NCBI RefSeq assembly: GCF_024498075.1
Contig: NZ_JANHOF010000017.1
Span: 52,391 to 116,390, forward strand
DNA: 64,000 bases
Direction: 5' to 3'
Source of the DNA: Paenibacillus mendelii
Lineage (GTDB): Bacteria; Bacillota; Bacilli; Paenibacillales; Paenibacillaceae
The translations under genes and the position numbers were made by a program. Shown here piece after piece: positions 9,224 through 17,599 of the stretch (its first letter is position 1; each line of letters starts with the position of its first letter). Under the pieces are notes generated by a model that saw only the letters and a list, made by a program, of their open reading frames with translations, ran no database searches and had not been told where the DNA came from.

Positions 9224-9259
9224 AAAAAACCGAATCCAACAGCGGATTCGGTTTTTTTT
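9224..9259 (+). terminator. Strong Rho-independent terminator
   Basis: AACCGAATCC (9228-9237) pairs with GGATTCGGTT (9244-9253), followed by eight T. A-run on the other side makes it usable from the minus strand too, where the HxlR gene ends at 9321. Confidence 0.92.
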
Positions 9260-9320
9260 GCGGGATAATCGTATTGCCCTCCCCGCCAAAGTGGAGGCGT
9301 CTGCAGCTTGTAATTGTGAC

Positions 9321-9857
9321 CTATACGATTGAACGCAAATCGACTGACAATTGACGAACCGGTTGTTTCGCTTGGCTGTGGAGCTGATATAAGAATGAAG
9401 GGCGGGGTTGATCGGTTATCAGCTTGTCGATGGCCCCAAGATTATGCAATTCATCCAATCGCATAGACAACGTGCGCGGCGTAACCCGCTGCAGGGCATT
9501 CCGAATTTCCTGAAACCGTTCATGCTCAAAGTTAAGCGCAAGCAGAACCGACAGGTTCCACGCTTTGGATGATAGACGGCCATAGCCGAGGCCGCGTTCC
9601 GCAATTTGAATGGTGGATGCTGCTTCTCGATAAAGCAGTCCCTTCTCGGTCAATACATACTCAGGCAGAGCAGGGTGGCGGCGTTCATGCGGCGATAAAT
9701 GTTTGAGCAGGCCGTTCTCTTCCATTCGTTTCAAATTATCGCTTAGCCGTGCAGGCGTTATTTCGAGATGGTGCTGCATAGGTGTAAAGCGTCCTCTGCA
9801 GCTATCCAGCGCCAGCAGCACGGGGACGGTCCATTGGCCGGACAGCTCCTGCGACAA
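9321..9857 (-). CDS. Tandem HxlR-type transcriptional regulator
   Basis: 178 residues containing two winged-helix domains of HxlR type. The first (about residues 1-80) reads SGQWTVPVLLAL...ITPARLSDNLKRMEENGLLKH; the second (about 90-170) reads SKAWNLSVLLALNFE...VTPRTLSMRLDELHNLGAI. Single HxlR proteins act as dimers, so one chain may stand for a dimer. The N-terminal Cys used for aldehyde or thiol sensing in HxlR/YodB proteins is absent. The TTG start has a poorly spaced GAGG; in-frame sequence without stops continues upstream, so an unusual earlier start (for example ATT at 9896) cannot be excluded. Lies just downstream of the VOC gene, same operon; likely represses that promoter. Confidence 0.8.
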   Translation of the reverse strand: MSQELSGQWTVPVLLALDSCRGRFTPMQHHLEITPARLSDNLKRMEENGLLKHLSPHERRHPALPEYVLTEKGLLYREAASTIQIAERGLGYGRLSSKAWNLSVLLALNFEHERFQEIRNALQRVTPRTLSMRLDELHNLGAIDKLITDQPRPSFLYQLHSQAKQPVRQLSVDLRSIV

Positions 9858-9880
9858 TTGAAGAATCCGTTCCTCTGAAC

Positions 9881-10243
9881 TCAGAGCGGACTCAATACCT
9901 CGGACAACATGAGGCTATGTCCGTCTGGATCGATAAAAGTAGCTAATTTGGCCATGCCCGGGACCGTCTCGGTTTCGCCAATGAAGGTAACGCCCTTGTG
10001 CTCGAGCACTCTCCTGGATTCCTCGATGTCGTATACCTCGAAAACGGTGGAAGAAGTGGAAGCGATAACCTCGTTAGCTTCAGAAAATCCGATCACGCAG
10101 TCCTGCGTACTCGTATTCATCATCGCCATCCCTGATGCAGGGTCGTGAAACAACGGTTCAAATCCAAGCTTCTCTTTGTAAAAGTCAATTGTAGCTTCCA
10201 TACTTTTCACGTTATACCATACTGTGACGCCTGGTCTAAACAT
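9881..10243 (-). CDS. VOC family (glyoxalase/bleomycin resistance-like) protein
   Basis: 120-residue single vicinal-oxygen-chelate domain: paired beta-alpha-beta-beta-beta modules with the family signatures WYNVKSMEATIDFYKEKLGFE at the N-terminus and ATFIDPDGHSLMLSE at the C-terminus. VOC proteins bind a divalent metal and act as small-molecule lyases, isomerases or drug-sequestering proteins; the specific substrate cannot be told. Start ATG is preceded by CGGAGGTGAC, an excellent ribosome binding site. Pairs in an operon with the tandem HxlR regulator, suggesting a response to a reactive electrophile. Confidence 0.88.
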   Translation of the reverse strand: MFRPGVTVWYNVKSMEATIDFYKEKLGFEPLFHDPASGMAMMNTSTQDCVIGFSEANEVIASTSSTVFEVYDIEESRRVLEHKGVTFIGETETVPGMAKLATFIDPDGHSLMLSEVLSPL

Positions 10244-10266
10244 AAGTCACCTCCGGGGTTTACTAC

Positions 10267-10300
10267 CGATAGTATACTGCATATAAAATCGATAGTAAAG
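10267..10300 (-). promoter_or_regulatory. Promoter overlapped by direct repeats, likely HxlR operator
   Basis: On the minus strand TTTACT (10299-10294), a 17-base spacer and TATACT (10276-10271) form a sigma-A promoter for the VOC-HxlR operon. The sequence ACTATCGRT occurs at both hexamers, so the two direct repeats cover the -35 and -10 boxes. HxlR-family proteins bind direct or inverted repeats in such positions; an autoregulatory operator is inferred. Confidence 0.6.
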
Positions 10301-10413
10301 GAAAGTTTTACATTCGACGATAGACATATCGACGTCTAAGGAAGGAATATTCTTCCCTCAGCCGAATTAGTAGTCTATAGGTAAATAGAACTAGACGACT
10401 AAGGAGCATCAGC

Positions 10414-11364
10414 ATGATCGACAAAGTGATCCGTATTTTCAACATGATTAACGCCATTCAAGCGAACCCGGGGATATCGGCCGCTGACCTTGCGCTGAAG
10501 TGCAATGTGACCATTCGAACGATCTATAGGGATATGGACATTCTGAGCCTGATCGCACCCGTGACCAATGAAGGCCGAGGAACGGGCTACCGCTTTATCG
10601 GCAAATTCTTCCTCTATCCGCTTAATTTCTCCGAGCAGGAAGCGCTCGTCTTCTCGCTGCTGCCATCGGTTCTGGATAAGGACAAGCTGCCTCCGGGCTT
10701 CGACACGGCCTATGACAAGGTGCTGGCTACGCATCTGAAGGAGAAAGCGAAGCAGAACAGTATCATCGAGAACATCACCGATATCATTCAGATGGGAACG
10801 CCGGCGTACCGCAAAGAAAGCCCGAATTTCCTGCAGCCGATCATTCAAGCGATACTGGACCAGCATTCGATTGACACGGTGTATCACACGCAATCCAGGG
10901 ATGAAACGACGCAGCGGAGAGTCGATCCGTATTACCTTGTACCCCGCGATCAACGGTTCTATCTCATTGGCTACTGCCATTCGGCACAAGCCATACGCAC
11001 CTTCCGGATTAGCCGGTTTCAGCATGTGGCCATTACGAGCGACGCCTTCGACAAGGGTGATTTCAATATTAAGCAGTATTTGAAGAACACGTGGTCCATC
11101 GACCGCGGCGACAAGAATGTGACGTTCAAGGTGCGATTCAGTCCCGAAGCCGCGCGTTACATCAAGGAAGAGGAGCTGTTCGTTCATCCCCGGATGAAGG
11201 ACCAGAAGGATGGCAGCCTACTGTTTGAGGTCACCGTCAACAACGAGAAGGAGTTCGTCCAGTGGATTCTCAGGTATGGCCCGAATGCGGAAATCTTGGA
11301 GCCCAAGTCAGTAAGAGAAGGCTTGAAGCAGCAGCTTAGTCAGTGGATGGAGCTGTATCAGTAG
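10414..11364 (+). CDS. WYL-domain transcriptional regulator (YafY type)
   Basis: 316 residues. An N-terminal HTH_11 winged helix (residues 1-60, NPGISAADLALKCNVTIRTIYRDMDIL) binds DNA. A WYL domain (about 140-220) has RVDPYYLVPRDQRFYLIGYCHSAQAIRTFRISRF, the SH3-like fold that senses a ligand, often nucleic acid or nucleotide. A C-terminal WCX extension follows (to residue 316). AAGGAGC precedes the ATG. Its stop lies 29 bases inside the 3' end of the convergent phosphotransferase gene. Target not evident; the divergent VOC/HxlR operon is the nearest candidate. Confidence 0.88.
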   Translation: MIDKVIRIFNMINAIQANPGISAADLALKCNVTIRTIYRDMDILSLIAPVTNEGRGTGYRFIGKFFLYPLNFSEQEALVFSLLPSVLDKDKLPPGFDTAYDKVLATHLKEKAKQNSIIENITDIIQMGTPAYRKESPNFLQPIIQAILDQHSIDTVYHTQSRDETTQRRVDPYYLVPRDQRFYLIGYCHSAQAIRTFRISRFQHVAITSDAFDKGDFNIKQYLKNTWSIDRGDKNVTFKVRFSPEAARYIKEEELFVHPRMKDQKDGSLLFEVTVNNEKEFVQWILRYGPNAEILEPKSVREGLKQQLSQWMELYQ

Positions 11365-12319
11365 AAACTCCCGGTATCGAGTCGAGTTCCTCCAGTTCTT
11401 TCTGCAAACTGTCATGGGTATCGGCTCTTTCCTGTTCCGTCTGGCTATCGAATGCAAGCTGCTCGATCCATTCCCATAGATCCTCCAATTTTCGCCGGAT
11501 TTGATAGAACAGCAGTGCGTTTGGATTGATGACATAATCGGGATGGGATTTGCGATAAATAGTCATAAATTCATCGAAATAGGGCTTGTCTGTCAGAAAC
11601 ATGAGATCAGCTTCCACGGGAGCCAGCTTCAAGCCCTCCCAGTCAATCAACATCAACTGCCCACCTGCTTGCATCAAATTCCAGTTGTGGAGATCCGTAT
11701 GGCAGAGCGCCATCCGCAGGATGGTATTTTTCAAGCATTCTGACAGATTATAGAAGGTAACAATGATTTGCTTGATGGTTTCTACATAGGGATCCAAACG
11801 TTCTCTCACATCGCTTGGGAGCCGATCGTACTCCTTGTTCAAGGCATCTTTCAGCAGCGGAACAAATGGAGCATGGAAGTGTTCCTTTATGGCATGGGTA
11901 TCTAACGGTATTTCTTCTCCATAGGAATGAAGCTCCGATAGCATCGCCGAAAACTGATGAATTTGACCTTTCGTTAACGTTCGTTTCCCGATGGTTTCTC
12001 CATCGATGTATGCATAGAGCAGGTAAATGCCATGGTCATCCTCGCATTTGTAAAACCCGTTATTTGTTTGGATCGGAACAGGAATCTTGCCGTGCAAATC
12101 TGTATTGTTCATGAGCCATACTGTAATGGGAACATACGAATCGATGAGAGCCGTCCATTTGGAAGTGGAGGCTCTCTCCTTGTCATAAGCCTTCAGGAAA
12201 TAGGATTGTTTATTGTCGGTCACCTTATAAGCGAGTGCCGCCCATCCGCCCTGCTGAGGGGAAATATCTACGTTCTCGAGACCATAATGCGTGCTCAATA
12301 TGGTTTGTAATGCATTCAT
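11336..12319 (-). CDS. APH-family phosphotransferase (APH(9)-like)
   Basis: 327-residue protein kinase-like fold of the aminoglycoside phosphotransferase family. An N-terminal lobe has the lysine in SYFLKAYDKE (ATP contact). The Brenner motif CHTDLHNWNL (about residues 209-218) supplies the catalytic Asp and Asn, and LMLIDWEGL is the metal-binding DFG counterpart. Its arrangement resembles spectinomycin 9-phosphotransferase and homoserine-kinase-like chromosomal homologues. GGAGGAGAAC precedes the ATG. Substrate unknown; a resistance role is possible but unproven, since most chromosomal members of this family act on small metabolites. Confidence 0.8.
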   Translation of the reverse strand: MNALQTILSTHYGLENVDISPQQGGWAALAYKVTDNKQSYFLKAYDKERASTSKWTALIDSYVPITVWLMNNTDLHGKIPVPIQTNNGFYKCEDDHGIYLLYAYIDGETIGKRTLTKGQIHQFSAMLSELHSYGEEIPLDTHAIKEHFHAPFVPLLKDALNKEYDRLPSDVRERLDPYVETIKQIIVTFYNLSECLKNTILRMALCHTDLHNWNLMQAGGQLMLIDWEGLKLAPVEADLMFLTDKPYFDEFMTIYRKSHPDYVINPNALLFYQIRRKLEDLWEWIEQLAFDSQTEQERADTHDSLQKELEELDSIPGVSTDTAPSTD

Positions 12320-12459
12320 AAGTTCTCCTCCTGTTCGCCAGCCTAAGTCATATCGCTCTCTTCATCAAGGGACAAAGATATTAAACTAAGCATAGACTTA
12401 TTCTACAATAAGTGATCCAGCCCTCTATAAGAAACATTCAGCAACGTCGGAATGCACGA

Positions 12460-12488
12460 AGCCTTAGACCATAACGCGGTCCAAGGCT
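12460..12488 (-). terminator. Hairpin downstream of catalase
   Basis: On the minus strand AGCCTTGGACC and GGTCTAAGGCT form an 11-bp stem with one G-U pair and a seven-base loop. The wobble works only in the minus-strand RNA, supporting that orientation; the U-tract is poor. Confidence 0.55.
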
Positions 12489-12505
12489 CTTTAGCGTTCG
12501 ATAAT

Positions 12506-13957
12506 TTAAATGAATTGAGATAGTCCAAGTCCTTCCGCAACGCGTCTGCCGTACTCAGGATCGGCTTTATAGAAGTGTCCGATCTGGCGGAGCTTGATAT
12601 CGTCTTTCTCGACGGGCATCATGGCCCCGACGATATTCTGAACCAGCCGCGCGCGCTCTTCCTCGCTTAACAGCCGGTACAAGTCGCCCGCCTGCGTATA
12701 ATGATCGTTATGATCGTAGGCTGTGCTGTCCGCAGAGCCGGATACCGGATAAGCGGCTGGCTTGTTCTCAGGAGACTCCGCCGGTCCGCCATAGCTGTTG
12801 GGCTCGTAATAGACGGAGCCGCCGCCGTTCTGATCGAAGCGCATTTGGCCGTCGCGCTGATAGTTGTTCACTTCATTGCACGGCCGGTTGATTGGCAGTG
12901 CCTGATGGTTGGCGCCGACACGGTAACGATGGGCGTCGTGGTAGGCGAACAGTCGTCCCTGCAGCATTTTGTCAGGCGATACGTCAATACCGGGAACGAG
13001 CGTGCCTGGCGAGAACGTCGCTTGTTCCACCTCGGCGAAGTAGTTGTCTGGATTCCGATCGAGCACCATTCGGCCCACTTCGATCAGCGGATAATCCTTC
13101 TGGGACCATACTTTGGTCACGTCGAACGGATCGAACCGGTAGGTGTCGGCATCTTCGAGCGGCATGATCTGTACATACAATGTCCAAGCCGGGAAGTCTC
13201 CGTTGTTAATCGCGTTGAACAAATCCTCGGTATGATGATCCGGATTCTCGCCGGCAATTTGCCGTCCAACTTCCTCGGTTAGATTCTGGATGCCCTGCTC
13301 CGTCTTGAAGTGATATTTGATCCAGACGCCTTGTCCTTCTGCGTTCACCCACTTGAAGGTATGACTGCCGAAACCGTGCATGTGGCGGAAGGTCGCCGGA
13401 ATACCGCGGTCTGACATTAGAATGGTCACCTGATGCAGCGATTCCGGGGATAAGGACCAGAAATCCCATACCGCGTTCGGATTTTTCAAGTGCGTTTGCG
13501 GATGGCGCTTCTGCGTATGGATAAAGTCCGGAAATTTGATCGCATCGCGAATGAAGAATACGGGCGTATTATTGCCTACCAGATCATAATTGCCTTCTTC
13601 CGTATAAAACTTCACCGCGAAGCCACGCGGATCGCGTACGGAATCAGCGGAACCGTTCTCGCCAGCAACAGTCGAGAAGCGGATGAACATAGGCGTGCGT
13701 CTGCCTACCTCGGATAAGAAATTCGCTTTGGTATATGCGGTAACGTCATTCGTCACTTTAAAATAACCATGCGCCCCGGCGCCTTTGGCATGAACGACAC
13801 GCTCGGGCACGCGCTCCCGGTTGAAGTGGGCCAATTTCTCCAGCAGGTGAACGTCTTGAATTAATGTCGGGCCGCGTGAACCGGCTGTCATGGAATTCTG
13901 GTTATCCCCTACAGGGGCACCCCAGCTAGTCGTCAGATTGTTCTTATCTATCGTCAT
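12506..13957 (-). CDS. katA: Catalase, clade 3 small-subunit, haem
   Basis: 483-residue monofunctional haem catalase, decomposing hydrogen peroxide. The distal haem side shows RVVHAKGAGAHGYF (catalytic His), FIRFSTVAGENGSADSVRDPRGFAVKFYTEEGNYDLVGNNTPVFFIRD (catalytic Asn), and the proximal tyrosine segment RLFAYHDAHRYRVGANHQALPIN (Tyr haem ligand, Arg). Small subunit length and sequence fit the KatA group of Bacilli. The frame opens at a TTG at 13963, but GAGGTG is correctly spaced from the ATG at 13957. Preceded by a PerR box and promoter, so peroxide-inducible expression is expected. Confidence 0.96.
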   Translation of the reverse strand: MTIDKNNLTTSWGAPVGDNQNSMTAGSRGPTLIQDVHLLEKLAHFNRERVPERVVHAKGAGAHGYFKVTNDVTAYTKANFLSEVGRRTPMFIRFSTVAGENGSADSVRDPRGFAVKFYTEEGNYDLVGNNTPVFFIRDAIKFPDFIHTQKRHPQTHLKNPNAVWDFWSLSPESLHQVTILMSDRGIPATFRHMHGFGSHTFKWVNAEGQGVWIKYHFKTEQGIQNLTEEVGRQIAGENPDHHTEDLFNAINNGDFPAWTLYVQIMPLEDADTYRFDPFDVTKVWSQKDYPLIEVGRMVLDRNPDNYFAEVEQATFSPGTLVPGIDVSPDKMLQGRLFAYHDAHRYRVGANHQALPINRPCNEVNNYQRDGQMRFDQNGGGSVYYEPNSYGGPAESPENKPAAYPVSGSADSTAYDHNDHYTQAGDLYRLLSEEERARLVQNIVGAMMPVEKDDIKLRQIGHFYKADPEYGRRVAEGLGLSQFI

Positions 13958-13993
13958 GCACAATCACCTCGTAGTCAGATTTTGTATGACTTC

Positions 13994-14045
13994 ATTGTAG
14001 AATAAGTAGAGAAGTGAAATCAATATTAATTTAGAATTATTACAA
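13994..14045 (-). promoter_or_regulatory. katA promoter with PerR box
   Basis: On the minus strand TTGATT (14023-14018), 18-base spacer, TACAAT (13999-13994). Directly upstream TTGTAATAATTCTAA (14045-14031) matches the PerR box TTATAATNATTATAA at 12 of 14 defined positions. PerR represses katA in Bacilli until metal-catalysed oxidation by peroxide. Confidence 0.75.
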
Positions 14046-14197
14046 TTAATATTTGATGAAGAAAGACTCAGTTGAACCTCTATCCGGTATTTAATTGTCC
14101 CATGGAAGGATTTGGGGGTGGTCTTCCTGAATATAGTTGAAACCTATTCATTGCCAAGCAGTTGTATGCATGTTCGAAACAGGATAAGGGGTGACCT

Positions 14198-14746
14198 ATG
14201 CAGCCGACATTCGAAACAGAAAGGTTATGCTTAAGACCGTGGAAGCTAACGGATGCAAGTTCAATACGGGAGCTTGCGGGGAGCAAGGAAGTAGCCGCAA
14301 CAACATTGTCCATCCCACATCCTTACCCAGAAGGAGCTGCGGAGTCATGGATTGACGCGTGCCATCATCGTTCGGCAGAAGGCAATGGTTACTCTTTTGC
14401 CATCACGAGCAAAGACCAGCATACCTTGCTCGGCTGTATAAGCTTGAATGTATCGAAGCCTCACAGGAGGGGCGAGCTTGCTTATTGGTTGGGAAGAGCG
14501 TTCTGGTGCAATGGATTTGCTACGGAAGCGGCGAAGCAAATCGTCCATTTTGGATTTCACAATCTACATCTGAATAAAATACATGCGGCAGCGATGACGA
14601 AGAATCCAGCCTCCTCCAATGTGATGATCAAGGTGGGGATGGAGTATGAAGGAACGTTCAAGCAGCACATTATGAAGTGGGATGTGTACGAGGATCTGGT
14701 TTATTATGGGCTGGTCAGAGCCGATTATGAGAAGAGGAACGGATAA
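14198..14746 (+). CDS. GNAT acetyltransferase, RimJ/RimL type
   Basis: 182-residue GCN5-related N-acetyltransferase. The start MQPTFETERLCLRPW is typical of RimJ/RimL-like members, and the acetyl-CoA site lies in YWLGRAFWCNGFATEAAKQIVHFGF, with the C-terminal NPASSNVMIKVGMEYEG motif. Acceptor could be a ribosomal protein N-terminus or a small molecule; not predictable. AAGGGGTGAC precedes the ATG. Confidence 0.88.
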   Translation: MQPTFETERLCLRPWKLTDASSIRELAGSKEVAATTLSIPHPYPEGAAESWIDACHHRSAEGNGYSFAITSKDQHTLLGCISLNVSKPHRRGELAYWLGRAFWCNGFATEAAKQIVHFGFHNLHLNKIHAAAMTKNPASSNVMIKVGMEYEGTFKQHIMKWDVYEDLVYYGLVRADYEKRNG

Positions 14747-14789
14747 GAAAGGATGGCGCCCTAGGCCGTCCTAAGGGATGTGAAGTGAG

Positions 14790-15182
14790 ATGATTAAAGT
14801 AGCAGCAGCGATTATTGAAGATGAACAAGGCAGGCTGCTTATTGCGCGGCGCAGGGAAGGCAAATCTCAGGCCGGGCTTTGGGAATTCCCCGGAGGCAAG
14901 CTCGAAGGTGAAGAGTCCGTGCAGGAATGCCTCCGGCGCGAGCTTATGGAAGAGATGAATATTGATATCGAGCCGTATGCCCTATTCGGCGCAAACGATC
15001 ACTGGTATGGCGAGATCCATATTCATTTGATCGCCTACAAGGCCACTTACGTGAGTGGAGAAATTGTATTATCCGATCATGATGATTACCGCTGGATAAC
15101 CCCGGACTCTTTCGCAGACTTCGAGTTTGCGCCGGCGGATATCAAGTTTGTGAAGATGTTGGAGCAGGAACGGATACCGTAG
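14790..15182 (+). CDS. Nudix hydrolase, MutT/CTP pyrophosphohydrolase-like
   Basis: 130-residue single Nudix domain. The Nudix box runs GKLEGEESVQECLRRELMEE then MNI (about residues 37-59); all catalytic Arg and Glu residues are present, and only the near-terminal Gly of the consensus is Asn. The N-terminus VAAAIIEDEQGRLLIARRREGKSQAGLWEFPGG is the MutT-type nucleotide pocket, so it likely cleaves an oxidised or non-canonical nucleoside triphosphate. Follows the acetyltransferase by 43 bases, possibly co-transcribed. Confidence 0.9.
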   Translation: MIKVAAAIIEDEQGRLLIARRREGKSQAGLWEFPGGKLEGEESVQECLRRELMEEMNIDIEPYALFGANDHWYGEIHIHLIAYKATYVSGEIVLSDHDDYRWITPDSFADFEFAPADIKFVKMLEQERIP

Positions 15183-15204
15183 CAACCATCCTGCAGATAG
15201 CACA

Positions 15205-15238
15205 AATCCCCTTTGACCGTCTGAAGTCAAAGGGGATT
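15205..15238. terminator. Perfect 13-bp hairpin between convergent genes
   Basis: AATCCCCTTTGAC (15205-15217) and GTCAAAGGGGATT (15226-15238) with an eight-base loop, between the Nudix gene and the end of the uracil permease gene. No clear U-tract, so a bidirectional terminator or mRNA stabilising structure. Confidence 0.6.
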
Positions 15239-15256
15239 CGTGTACATACTGCTGAA

Positions 15257-16561
15257 TTAATGTCCAGCTGCCTCGTGATCATTGCTTAGCTTGGTCACGT
15301 CGAACAGCTTGAACAGCAGGCTGAAGATGATGGCAACGACGGTAGCCAGAGCCATGCCCGATAGCGAGAAGTCGCCGATCGACACCTTTACGCCGCTAAG
15401 GCCGGTAACAAGCACGATTAGCGTTAAGAACAGATTGGTCGGTTTGCTATAATCCACTTTCGATTCAACCAGCATCCGGAACCCGGATGCGGCAATGACA
15501 CCGAACAGCATTAAAGAAACGCCACCCATAACGGCTTCGGGGATATTAGCAATGAGCGCGGAGAATTTGCCGAGAAATGAGAGCAGAATCGCGATGACCG
15601 CCGCGCCCCCGATGACGAAGGTGGAATATACGCGGGTAATGGCCAGTACGCCAATGTTTTCACCGTAGGTCGTATTTGGCGTGGAACCGACGAAGCCAGA
15701 CAGCATGGTTGATAGGCCGTTACCCAGCATGGAACGGTGAAGGCCCGGATCCTTAGACAAATCCTTCTTGACGATATTGCCTGTCACGATGAGATGGCCA
15801 ATATGCTCGGCAATGACAACGAGCGCAGCCGGCACAATCGTCAGAATTGCGCCCCATTCAAATACAGGGGAGGTGAAGGTAGGGGCATCGATCCAGTTCG
15901 TCTTCGAAATGGCATCGAATTTAACGAGTCCCATTAGACAGGCAATGACATATCCCGTGACGATTCCGATCAGAATCGGAATAATACGCATAAAGCCGCG
16001 GAATAGGACGGAGCCGAAGATGGTCACGCAGAGCGTGATGCACGAGAGCGCGATGATGCTGGCGTCAGGAGCCCAGACAGCGGCTTTCTCAGGCTCGGCT
16101 GGAGCAATCCAGCCCGCCATCCGGGCAGCGGTCGGGACCAGCTCCAAGCCGATGACGGCAACGATGGCGCCCATGGCAGCCGGTGGGAAGACGATGTTAA
16201 TCCAACCGGTTCCCGCCACTTGGATGATCCAGGCAAGAATGGTGAACACCAAGCCTGCGACGATGAAGCCGCCAAGCGCAGCCGCATAGCCGGCCTCTTC
16301 GGAAGCATAATTGCCGATAACCGCTCCAGCCGGAGCGATAAAGGCGAAGCTCGATCCCAGATAAGCAGGGATTTTCCCTTTACAAATCCACAGATAGAGC
16401 AGCGTGCCGATGCCGTTCATCAGCAGGCAAATCGCTGGATCGACCCCGAGCAAATTCGGAACAAGCACCGTTGATCCGAACATGGCGAATAGATGCTGAA
16501 CGCTCAGCATCAGGCTTTGCCCCATGGGCGGTCTTTCATGAACCCCTACTTCAGTTCTCAT
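15257..16561 (-). CDS. uraA: Uracil permease (NCS2 family)
   Basis: 434-residue membrane protein of the nucleobase-ascorbate transporter (NCS2) family, a uracil:proton symporter. About 14 hydrophobic segments. The key binding segments are AEHIGHL (conserved Glu in TM8) and the GLSTMLSGFVGSTPNTTYGENIG stretch of TM10, which is nearly the E. coli UraA sequence, so uracil rather than xanthine is favoured. The frame opens at an ATG at 16579, but GGAGG lies inside that extension and suits the ATG at 16561 (MRTEVGVHERP). No PyrR attenuator is visible in the short leader; a promoter TTGCCA-18-TAGAAT lies on the minus strand at 16645-16616. Confidence 0.92.
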   Translation of the reverse strand: MRTEVGVHERPPMGQSLMLSVQHLFAMFGSTVLVPNLLGVDPAICLLMNGIGTLLYLWICKGKIPAYLGSSFAFIAPAGAVIGNYASEEAGYAAALGGFIVAGLVFTILAWIIQVAGTGWINIVFPPAAMGAIVAVIGLELVPTAARMAGWIAPAEPEKAAVWAPDASIIALSCITLCVTIFGSVLFRGFMRIIPILIGIVTGYVIACLMGLVKFDAISKTNWIDAPTFTSPVFEWGAILTIVPAALVVIAEHIGHLIVTGNIVKKDLSKDPGLHRSMLGNGLSTMLSGFVGSTPNTTYGENIGVLAITRVYSTFVIGGAAVIAILLSFLGKFSALIANIPEAVMGGVSLMLFGVIAASGFRMLVESKVDYSKPTNLFLTLIVLVTGLSGVKVSIGDFSLSGMALATVVAIIFSLLFKLFDVTKLSNDHEAAGH

Positions 16562-16615
16562 GGTACAGCTTTCCTCCATTTAGGTATGTTATCTTTCTTG
16601 ACAATATCTTTGTTG

Positions 16616-16645
16616 ATTCTACCTAGTAGCCTGTCCACTTGGCAA
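16616..16645 (-). promoter_or_regulatory. Putative promoter of the uracil permease gene
   Basis: Minus strand TTGCCA (16645-16640), 18-base spacer, TAGAAT (16621-16616), about 55 bases before the chosen start codon. Confidence 0.5.
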
Positions 16646-16710
16646 GCGTTTTCTTGCGGGAGGGTAAGAACCGTGCCGAAAAAGCTGTGATACCGCTTCA
16701 GCATTTCCGA

Positions 16711-16753
16711 ATAAAAGAAGCCTCCAATCCACCGGGTAGTGGATTGGAGGCTT
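16711..16753 (-). terminator. Strong terminator of the sugar operon
   Basis: Perfect 15-bp stem (16718-16732 with 16739-16753), six-base loop; on the minus strand it is followed by CTTTTAT. It lies just after the end of the isomerase gene at 16769. Confidence 0.88.
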
Positions 16754-16768
16754 TATCCTTACATACGG

Positions 16769-17599
16769 CTACTTCGCATCGCCGCCAAAGATAATATCGA
16801 GATGACGTGACGTGTCATAGACGAGCTGATGCGGGTTGGCCGCATAGATCCCCAGCTCTGCCGTCACGGTATCCGTATAGTTGATTTCCTGCAGCGCCTC
16901 ACGGACGGCCTTCCAATTGACGTCCCCGGCCAGCAAGGAGACGAAGCCGTTACCATTGCCAACGCCTGTAAGGAAGTCCTTCACATGAATTTTGAAGATG
17001 CGATCGCCCAGGATCCGGATCCACTGCTCCGGATAGCCGTAGAGCAGGACGTTGCCTACGTCGAAGTAAGCACCAACATAAGGCGATCCAATATCATCTA
17101 CATAACGTGCCATCTCAAGAGGGGACAGCAGAAACTTGTTCCACACGTTCTCGATGCCGATGCGGGTTTTGCGCTTCTCGGCTTCCTTGGACAGCAGCTG
17201 TACTTCCTTGTGGCTGCGCTCGTAGCATTGATCATAGGATGTATCCGGGTTAACGGAGCCCGGTACGACGAGGACCGTGTCCATGCCGAGCAGCTCGGCC
17301 AGCTCCAGCTGCTTCGTAACCACGCGGCGGCCTTGCTCACGTACGGAAGCATCTGCTGAGGACAGTGGGTACTGCCACAGCAATCCGGTCGACAGACTGC
17401 GCAGCTGCAGTCCGTGATCGCGGGCCAGCTTCCCGATCTTCTCGGCTTCCGCGGCCGTCGTATCCAACGTCAAGCCGATGCCGCCGGGCTCATACAGGTT
17501 TAACTCTACCGCGCCAAATCCGGCGTCGCTGCTGATGGCCATGACTTGCTCAAGCGGCGTGTCGCCTTTAAAGCACCATTGGTTAATGGATTTAATCAT
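16769..17599 (-). CDS. Sugar phosphate isomerase/epimerase (xylose isomerase-like TIM barrel)
   Basis: 276-residue AP endonuclease 2/xylose isomerase-like TIM barrel. Metal-ligand candidates lie in the conserved strands GIENVWNKFL (Glu), GAYFDVGNVLLYGYPEQW (Asp, with the usual FDxGN), FKIHVKDF (His) and VTAELG (Glu). Such proteins isomerise or epimerise sugars, inosose or hydroxypyruvate. ATG overlaps the stop of the upstream dehydrogenase gene by four bases (ATGA), so translation is probably coupled. AAGGAG precedes it. Together with the dehydrogenase it suggests an inositol- or sugar-oxidation route; exact substrate unknown. Confidence 0.88.
   Translation of the reverse strand: MIKSINQWCFKGDTPLEQVMAISSDAGFGAVELNLYEPGGIGLTLDTTAAEAEKIGKLARDHGLQLRSLSTGLLWQYPLSSADASVREQGRRVVTKQLELAELLGMDTVLVVPGSVNPDTSYDQCYERSHKEVQLLSKEAEKRKTRIGIENVWNKFLLSPLEMARYVDDIGSPYVGAYFDVGNVLLYGYPEQWIRILGDRIFKIHVKDFLTGVGNGNGFVSLLAGDVNWKAVREALQEINYTDTVTAELGIYAANPHQLVYDTSRHLDIIFGGDAK

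Noticed and set aside
15257..16561. Xanthine permease
   Set aside because: The TM10 segment GSTPNTTYGENIG follows UraA, not XanQ/PbuX; uracil is favoured.
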